Assembly: GCA_019119575.1 (NCBI GenBank) | Contig: DWWT01000059.1 | Span: forward strand, 27,612-91,611 | Direction: 5' to 3' | From: Candidatus Enterocloster excrementipullorum | Lineage (GTDB): Bacteria; Bacillota; Clostridia; Lachnospirales; Lachnospiraceae | DNA length: 64,000 nt | In this document: in pieces, positions 58,615 through 64,000 of the stretch | Position numbering within the stretch: position 1 is the first letter of the stretch | Layout of the letters: each line of letters opens with the position of its first letter | Translations under genes and position numbers: made by a program | Notes under the pieces: generated by a model | Database searches by the model: none | The model's input: the letters and a program-made list of their open reading frames with translations, nothing else | Told to the model about the DNA's origin: nothing

Positions 58615-59406
58615 ATGAATGTTACGGCGATTATTATAGCGGCTGTTGTCATAGCGGCCACGGGTATTATTGTAGGTATCGGCCTTGGACTTTTCGGCGA
58701 GAAGTTCAAGGTGGAAGTAGATGAGAAGGAGCAGGCCATCCGGGACGAGCTGCCGGGAAACAACTGCGGCGGCTGCGGATTTGCGGGCTGTGACGCGTTG
58801 GCAAAGGCGATTGCGGCGGGACAGGCTCCTGCCAATGCCTGCCCGGTGGGCGGCGCTCCGGTGGGCGAGAAAATTGCGGCCATCATGGGCGTAGCGGCGG
58901 AGGCCGGTCAGAAGAAGGTTGCCTTTGTGCGCTGCAAAGGAAACTGTGAGAATGCCAAAGTACAGTATACATACAGCGGAATCGAGGACTGCCGGATGGC
59001 TACGGTGGTGCCCGGATCCGGCGCCAAAGCCTGCAGCGTGGGCTGTATGGGCCTGGGATCCTGCGTGAAAGCCTGTGCTTTTGACGCCATCCATGTAGTG
59101 GACGGCGTGGCTGTGGTGGACGAGGAGAAGTGCGTGGCCTGCGGCAAGTGTGTGGCCGCATGTCCCAATAACCTGATTGAGCTCGTGCCCTATGACTCCA
59201 AGCACCGGGTGCAGTGCTCCAATCACGCGAAAGGCAAGGATGTGAAGGCGGTCTGCTCCGCGGGATGTATCGGCTGTACACTGTGCACCAGGCAGTGTGC
59301 GTTCGACGCCATCCATATGGACAACAACCTGGCAGTCATTGATTACGAGAAGTGCACGAACTGCGGCAAGTGCGCGGAGAAGTGCCCGGTGAAGGTGATT
59401 CTGTAG
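58615..59406 (+). CDS. rnfB: Rnf complex subunit RnfB
   Basis: A 263-residue ferredoxin-interacting subunit. After an N-terminal helix (residues about 3-25) comes the first four-Cys cluster, NCGGCGFAGCDALA ... ACPVGG. Further Cys sets are CSVGCMGLGSCVKACAF, CVACGKCVAACP, CSAGCIGCTLCTRQCAF and CTNCGKCAEKCP, giving an array of iron-sulfur centres. The protein ends seven residues after the last cluster, shorter than some relatives, which have tails. It is the last gene of the run and is followed by a terminator at 59488. It passes electrons from reduced ferredoxin into the complex. Confidence 0.95.
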   Translation: MNVTAIIIAAVVIAATGIIVGIGLGLFGEKFKVEVDEKEQAIRDELPGNNCGGCGFAGCDALAKAIAAGQAPANACPVGGAPVGEKIAAIMGVAAEAGQKKVAFVRCKGNCENAKVQYTYSGIEDCRMATVVPGSGAKACSVGCMGLGSCVKACAFDAIHVVDGVAVVDEEKCVACGKCVAACPNNLIELVPYDSKHRVQCSNHAKGKDVKAVCSAGCIGCTLCTRQCAFDAIHMDNNLAVIDYEKCTNCGKCAEKCPVKVIL

Positions 59407-59487
59407 GGGTTGTGTTACGGGATGCCTTGCTGTTTCTTTCTTTATTATATCCGAAACAAGGCAGATTGAAGGCGCTGTGTAAACAAA

Positions 59488-59537
59488 AAAACGTCATAGG
59501 CAGTCAGAAAAATTCTGATTGTCTATGACGTTTTTAT
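59488..59537. terminator. bidirectional intrinsic terminator between rnfB and the orphan gene
   Basis: ACGTCATAG at 59491-59499 pairs with CTATGACGT at 59523-59531, extended inward by CAGAA/TTCTG pairing with mismatches. It has T-rich DNA after the right arm and A-rich DNA before the left, so it can act for both convergent genes. Confidence 0.85.
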
Positions 59538-59585
59538 TTAACAAACTTAGCTGACGGAGCTATGTATCGGGCTTTCCTGGCGGAG

Positions 59586-62500
59586 CTATTTGGTCCGCAC
59601 GGGCGGCTCCCCTGAGACGGCTGCAGACGCCTTCACAGGGGGATTGGAGGACGGAAGGGGCTTTTGCGCCTTGCTTGTATTCTGCTCCTGGCTCTGTGTA
59701 AGCTCTGTATAGGAAATACGCCGTTTGGAGGCCTCCACGCGGTTTTCCAGCTTGGTCTTGAGACGGAGCTCCTCATTTGTCACATAGGCCTCCATGAGGG
59801 TCTCCCGCTGCATATGATAGCTGACATAGGCATCCCACAGATTTTTCGGTTTCGGCAGATCCTGCATGGAAGGATTGGTGCGGCGAAGTTCATCATATTC
59901 CCGCAGAATAGACTGCGAAGCGCTTCGGCGCAGGGTGGAGGCGAGTTCATCCAAATCTCCCTGGAAGACATCCTCCGGCTGATGGACAATGGGGGCATCC
60001 TCTGGCTCCTTTATGATTCTGGAGGCAAATGCGGACATATCCTGCAGGGCTTTCTTCTCATCCTGAGTCAGATAGGGGCTGTCCAGATAGGGACTGGCCA
60101 AATCCATGAACCGGCTGAGCTCCATCCGCACGAGATAAGGCTCTTCCGTCATGTCGTTCAGATAGAGATGAAGCCTTTCCGCCTGCGTCAGCCTGTCTGT
60201 GGTATCTCGGATCCGATCCAGCGTGTAATCAATATTCTGGAGTGCTTTCATAATATCCTCAGATTTTTCTGGGATCACCATATTGTCTAAGACGTCCCGC
60301 TCGGACGGAATGTTCAAATTCCGGCGCACCTGCCGCATCTCTGCCTCCAGCTCTATTTTTTCCAGCCATGCGTTTTCCTTGGCCAGCCGCGCCTGCTCGG
60401 AAAGTGTGTTCTCCTGCTCCCTGTCAGCCAGTAAGGCCTCGTGGTGCCTTTCTGCGAGATGGGTGGCCTTCTGCGCATAATCCTGGTATACAGCGTTCGG
60501 ATCCTCTGTATAAAGCCTGCTGTAAAGCGCAAGCTTTTGGTTATCCGCATTTTCGCCCTTATCGATCTCCTGCTGGATCCGTTCCCTTATTTTATCCTTG
60601 GAGACGCCGATGTACTTTCCGCATTCATCCAAGAGGGAGAGGGAGCTGTTCATCTGATCCTCGATTTCCTGCCGGCGCTTGAGGCTCTGCAGCCGAAATT
60701 CCTTGAGTGAAGCCTCCGATTTTTTAAATGCCTCCTGCATTTTATCCGTGAGTGCCAGGTATTCTGTGAATTCCGGAGATTCAAAAAGGGAGTTCAGATC
60801 ATATCTCTGCAAAAGCCCGTCCTCTGATTCCTTGAGCATGTTCCGCAGATCATCTTTTTTGCTGCCCTTTTCCGCTTCTTTGGCTACGTACTCCCGAATC
60901 TGATTGTGGCGCTCCGCGCGCTTTCTGTCATCCGCCCAGAGCTGGAGGGCTTTTTCTCCCCGGGTCTTTCCGCCGAAGGTCCGCCACAGACTGTTGTGGC
61001 CGGCAATCTGCTGTGCATCCAGGGCAGACATATCGGGCTTTAGAGGAACAATCTCCGGTTTCAGGGTGCCGTCTGGGGTCTCAAAGAAGAGAACGCCCTC
61101 CACCCTGTGCTCCCCGCTGAGCATTGCGGCCATCGAAAGGGCATCCACATCCCGGCTCGAAAGGGTGTCCTTATGCAGGTGCTGGGCGAAGAATTCCTTT
61201 GCGGGCACCCCGTCCACCATAATCATGGGCGTATTGCTTATATGAAGGAGATCCCGCTTCTCTTTTTGCGGATTGCTTCCCAATAAGGAATTGCGCATGA
61301 TTCCAAATGCATCCGCCATCGCACGCTGGCATTGGGGAGATACCGTCTTTCCCTCCAGCAGCAGATGGCCGCCATAGAGCGCCTCCGCAGTGGGCAGAGG
61401 GAAGCGGATATCAGGCGCTGCCGCTGTCCCAGTTAAAGCTGCTGCGCTGAGACGATAAATCTGCAGGGGAATTTCCGGATGGTTTGCATCCAGGTTCGGC
61501 TGCACCGCTGAGCGGCTGATGGGGTTAAAATTCTGGTCAAGGCCATTTTCATAGAGAATGCCCGACACATAGGTGCTCATCTGTATCAGGGTTTCCAGCT
61601 TCAAATCAAAGATCTCCCGTGTGGTGCCTGCGGGATAGCGGTCCTCAAAATATCCGGGATTCTCCCGGAGCTTCATCACAAAGGACTGCGTCTTGTTCAT
61701 GAAGGAGAGCAGGCGGACGACATCTTCTTCGCTATGGGAAAGCCGGCCGTCAGACGGCTGACTGGCATTTGCGGGGCTCTTTTTCTCAGCGAGGCAGGAC
61801 AGATCCAGCGATAGGACGTCAAAGGAGTCGAACGCATCGAAGAATCGGTCAAGGACACGGTAGCGGTCCCGCACATCGGAGCTGAAATATTGGTGATAGG
61901 TCTCATTGGCGGCATCCCTGATCTGCTCATTTGTCATTCCCTCTGTTAGGGGGACCAGCCACAGCATGTCCCGATAATCGCCGTTCAGCAGTGATGCTGC
62001 TGCCTGTCCGCTTTCCTGCAGGCGGGAAAGCTCTTGGCTGGCCGTATCTTCCCGGCTCCGTATGCCCTCCAGGGCAGTCCGCATGGCCGGGGACATGGCT
62101 GGAGTCATGGAAAAGGTATCAGGAAACTTTTGGGAGTTGACGTTTCTGTTCCATATATCTCTGGCCTTCGCCTGGATGGTTCTTGTTCGCAGCGCTTTTG
62201 CCGCATCCTCCGATAGGGACTTCTGTTCCTTCAGCCGATTGCTCCAAACGGCCTTCTCTTCGCTGGTCAGAGAAAAACCGCCTGCCGCATCCTCCGGGGA
62301 TTTCGCGGACTCTATAAACTGCAGGGCCTTTTCGTATATAGACGGGAGCCTTTGCAAATGCTCCAGCTCCTGGAACGCCGCATTAAAATCATCGCGCTTC
62401 ATTGTCCATATGCTTTCGGGGGCGGACGGTGTCTGTTCCTTTCGCAGCATTTCCTGGATATAGGCATCGTTCTGTTCACCGGAGGGCAGAAGCATCCGGC

Positions 62501-63590
62501 GGAAGCGGGCCTTTTCCTCGGCTGGCACGAAATGATTGAAAACATATGCAGGCATCTGCCTTTCAACATATTCCTGCTCCTCAGTCGCGCTCTGCAGACG
62601 GTGTCTGGGTTCTGATCCAAAACTGGCAAAGAGATGAGAAGGTCCTCCGTTTGGCTGTGCGGGCTTTCCATTTTCAATATTTGTGCTCAAATCTCTTAGG
62701 AAGTCCTTTTGTGTATCAAAAAATGCGGGATCAGAGCCGCTGCCGCAAACAAACTCTCTAAGACTGCCGGAGTTTGATCCAAACAGCGAATTTGGACGGC
62801 AGAAATAATGGTAAAGGTGGTTCAATGCCTCAATATCAGAATCGGAAAAGTGCTCCATCACTTCCCAGCCAAGGGCGTTTCCATTGAGAGAAGACATATT
62901 TGCTTTTCTAAAGGACTGACGCAATGGATTTCCGGACAAAAAGGAAAACGCAGGGTGTGTATTCTGTATGATCTGCTGATATGTCCTAGTAAAGTAGGAA
63001 CCAATGAAAGCGGGCAGAGCCATGCCGGCCTGGCTCTGCAGCAGCTCCTCGTAGGAGGCTTTCGTAATGGTCTGTCCCAAATGGGCTTCCAGCTCGCTTT
63101 TTATATTAAAATTCTGCCAGCCCTTTGTGCCGTTGGCGAGAAACTCCGCTAGATAATGCGGATCCTTATACCGCGCCATGAATTCTGTGCCGATTTGGTG
63201 CTGCCGCTCCCGAATTTGGGCTAAACGGGAAAGGCGCTCCTGGGATAATTCCAGGCGTCCGGATTCGAGAGATTCGGGAACGTCCAATGTCAGAACTCCT
63301 TTATCATCGGTTTGCAGGAAAGCGGCAAGAGTGATATCGCATTGGGTATAGCCCTCCCCAATCAGGATGCCGTCCACCAGTCCTGTAAAGCCGGTGGGAC
63401 GCTGCTTCACCATGATATTCATATTACTCAGAAAGCGATCCATCGCATTGGCTTCCGGAGAGGTATAAGCGGTTCCAAAGATCTGTTCAAAGCGCTTATG
63501 ATCATAGTCATTTGAGGTGACGCCTAAGGCTCGCCAATCATCATAGAGCTGCTCTGGGGTTACAGTCTCATTCTGTAGTATTCCAAACAT
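59586..63590 (-). CDS. large orphan protein, candidate T4SS substrate
   Basis: A 1334-residue soluble protein without signal peptide or membrane helix; I do not recognise a family. It is helix-rich throughout. Residues about 960-1100 look like coiled coil (LQSLKRRQEIEDQMNSSL, LAERHHEALLADREQENTLSE). The C-terminus is Pro/Ser/Lys-rich and basic (QKPLPSSNPPVKASAAV ... EPPVRTK), similar in style to the end of the candidate kinase effector at 33908-36688. Its promoter reproduces the T4SS promoter (see 63637-63699), although 23 kb separate them. GGAGGACC precedes the ATG. It stands alone between the rnf terminator and an EamA-type gene. A secreted-effector role is inference. Confidence 0.7.
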   Translation of the reverse strand: MFGILQNETVTPEQLYDDWRALGVTSNDYDHKRFEQIFGTAYTSPEANAMDRFLSNMNIMVKQRPTGFTGLVDGILIGEGYTQCDITLAAFLQTDDKGVLTLDVPESLESGRLELSQERLSRLAQIRERQHQIGTEFMARYKDPHYLAEFLANGTKGWQNFNIKSELEAHLGQTITKASYEELLQSQAGMALPAFIGSYFTRTYQQIIQNTHPAFSFLSGNPLRQSFRKANMSSLNGNALGWEVMEHFSDSDIEALNHLYHYFCRPNSLFGSNSGSLREFVCGSGSDPAFFDTQKDFLRDLSTNIENGKPAQPNGGPSHLFASFGSEPRHRLQSATEEQEYVERQMPAYVFNHFVPAEEKARFRRMLLPSGEQNDAYIQEMLRKEQTPSAPESIWTMKRDDFNAAFQELEHLQRLPSIYEKALQFIESAKSPEDAAGGFSLTSEEKAVWSNRLKEQKSLSEDAAKALRTRTIQAKARDIWNRNVNSQKFPDTFSMTPAMSPAMRTALEGIRSREDTASQELSRLQESGQAAASLLNGDYRDMLWLVPLTEGMTNEQIRDAANETYHQYFSSDVRDRYRVLDRFFDAFDSFDVLSLDLSCLAEKKSPANASQPSDGRLSHSEEDVVRLLSFMNKTQSFVMKLRENPGYFEDRYPAGTTREIFDLKLETLIQMSTYVSGILYENGLDQNFNPISRSAVQPNLDANHPEIPLQIYRLSAAALTGTAAAPDIRFPLPTAEALYGGHLLLEGKTVSPQCQRAMADAFGIMRNSLLGSNPQKEKRDLLHISNTPMIMVDGVPAKEFFAQHLHKDTLSSRDVDALSMAAMLSGEHRVEGVLFFETPDGTLKPEIVPLKPDMSALDAQQIAGHNSLWRTFGGKTRGEKALQLWADDRKRAERHNQIREYVAKEAEKGSKKDDLRNMLKESEDGLLQRYDLNSLFESPEFTEYLALTDKMQEAFKKSEASLKEFRLQSLKRRQEIEDQMNSSLSLLDECGKYIGVSKDKIRERIQQEIDKGENADNQKLALYSRLYTEDPNAVYQDYAQKATHLAERHHEALLADREQENTLSEQARLAKENAWLEKIELEAEMRQVRRNLNIPSERDVLDNMVIPEKSEDIMKALQNIDYTLDRIRDTTDRLTQAERLHLYLNDMTEEPYLVRMELSRFMDLASPYLDSPYLTQDEKKALQDMSAFASRIIKEPEDAPIVHQPEDVFQGDLDELASTLRRSASQSILREYDELRRTNPSMQDLPKPKNLWDAYVSYHMQRETLMEAYVTNEELRLKTKLENRVEASKRRISYTELTQSQEQNTSKAQKPLPSSNPPVKASAAVSGEPPVRTK

Positions 63591-63636
63591 GTGGTCCTCC
63601 TTTTCCTTGTGTGAGAATCATTCTTTCGATGAATCC

Positions 63637-63699
63637 ATTTTACAAAATGAATCGGGACATTTCAAGAAATTGGCAGAATACGTGTCTTTTTGGCAAAAC
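63637..63699 (-). promoter_or_regulatory. twin TGCCAA operator and promoter matching the T4SS promoter
   Basis: On the minus strand: TTTTGCCAAAAA at 63698-63687, TTCTGCCAATTT at 63678-63667 (20 bp between TGCCAA centres), then CTTGAAA with -35 TTGAAA at 63665-63660, a 17-base spacer and -10 TAAAAT at 63642-63637. Box spacing, box-to--35 spacing (one base) and spacer length equal those at 12992-13053. GTTTTGCCAAAAA is identical in 13 bases at both sites. Confidence 0.8.
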
Positions 63700-63884
63700 T
63701 ATTTCACACAGTCTTTGCGGTATCTTGGGGCCGGATTCGGTCCTGGCGAAGAAGGATCAGGCGCAGGGAAAAATGGGCGGCTGTCATGAAAATTACGCAT
63801 GATTCCTATTTTTGTGGTATGATAATGATAAGGCTTGATAAGGCCTCTGGCAAAAACAAAATCAGAATACGGGAGATGACAGAT

Positions 63885-64000
63885 ATGTGGGCATTATTTG
63901 CACTTGGTTCGGCGGTATTTGCGGCACTCACATCCATATTGGCAAAGATGGGCATTGAAGGTGTGAATTCCAATCTGGCGACAGCGATCCGAACCGTCGT
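63885..64000 (+). CDS. EamA/DMT-family transporter, N-terminal fragment
   Basis: The window cuts this gene after 38 codons. The start MWALFALGSAVFAALTSILA followed by KMGIEGVNSNLATAIRTVV is the first hydrophobic helix and loop of EamA-type drug/metabolite transporters. GGGAGATGAC precedes the ATG. The 294-base gap back to the orphan gene holds that gene's promoter and, closer to this start, only a possible -10 (TATGAT at 63818-63823) without a convincing -35. The substrate is unknown. Confidence 0.7.
   Translation, partial: MWALFALGSAVFAALTSILAKMGIEGVNSNLATAIRTV

Noticed and set aside
63844..63860. third TGCCAA-type box before the EamA-type gene
   Set aside because: Only one partial copy (TTTTTGCCAGA on the minus strand), no second box at 20 bp and no matching promoter.

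Overview
The window looks like chromosomal DNA of an anaerobic, spore-lineage Firmicute of the Lachnospiraceae / Clostridium cluster XIVa type. The evidence is a complete Rnf complex in clostridial order (C-D-G-E-A-B), a YlmC/YmxH-type sporulation-associated protein, a DUF1292 protein, NrdR, a YqeG-type phosphatase, an AgrC/AgrA-type two-component pair and Gram-positive promoters and ribosome binding sites. Genus cannot be fixed from the sequence alone. There are no rRNA or tRNA genes, no CRISPR array, and no integrase, transposase or relaxase that I can recognise.

Layout. 1-2450: A+T-rich end of a surface-polysaccharide cluster (TupA-like ATP-grasp fragment, glycosyltransferase, CapA-like protein). 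2464-8447: housekeeping genes (coaX and coaBC divergent, prfC, a YqeY protein, a PepV-type dipeptidase), with a palindromic 0.19 kb element between coaBC and prfC. 8448-11650: metNIQ methionine ABC transporter, preceded by a methionine-rich 29-codon reading frame and an intrinsic terminator that together look like an attenuator. 11771-12952: a secreted two-domain protein and a YlmC-like protein.

13085-36688 is the centrepiece: about 23.6 kb of tightly packed same-strand genes forming a type IV secretion system (T4SS). It encodes a VirD4 coupling ATPase, a VirB3-VirB4 fusion ATPase, two VirB6/TrbL-like channel proteins, a VirB2-like pilin, several lipoproteins and membrane-anchored surface proteins, a CAAX-type protease, a STAS anti-anti-sigma-like protein, an RsbW-like ATPase, and a 926-residue protein with a PI3/4-kinase-like catalytic motif. 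No conjugation genes are visible, so protein export is a better guess than DNA transfer. 36718-45042 holds a regulatory block: on the minus strand an S-adenosylhomocysteinase-like protein, a MATE transporter fused to an RsbW-like ATPase, a SpoIIE-type phosphatase with a membrane sensor, and a LytTR protein; divergently, an AgrA/AgrC-like pair, with an array of 21-bp-spaced operator repeats between them.

45144-59406 returns to core genes: nrdR, yqeG, aroE, aroK, a lipoprotein M16C peptidase, efp, argS, a flavodoxin-like reductase and rnfCDGEAB. At 59586-63590 (minus strand) lies a 1334-residue orphan protein. Its promoter copies the architecture of the T4SS promoter at 12992-13053: two TGCCAA-centred boxes 20 bp apart, the same CTTGnAA at -35 and the same 17-bp spacer. 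I read it as a distant member of the T4SS regulon and a candidate secreted substrate. The window ends inside an EamA-family transporter gene.

The main proposal is a resident, non-conjugative T4SS in a gut-type Firmicute, equipped with its own partner-switch signalling proteins, a kinase-like candidate effector and a co-regulated large orphan protein. The architecture is read from sequence; protein secretion and effector roles are inference.
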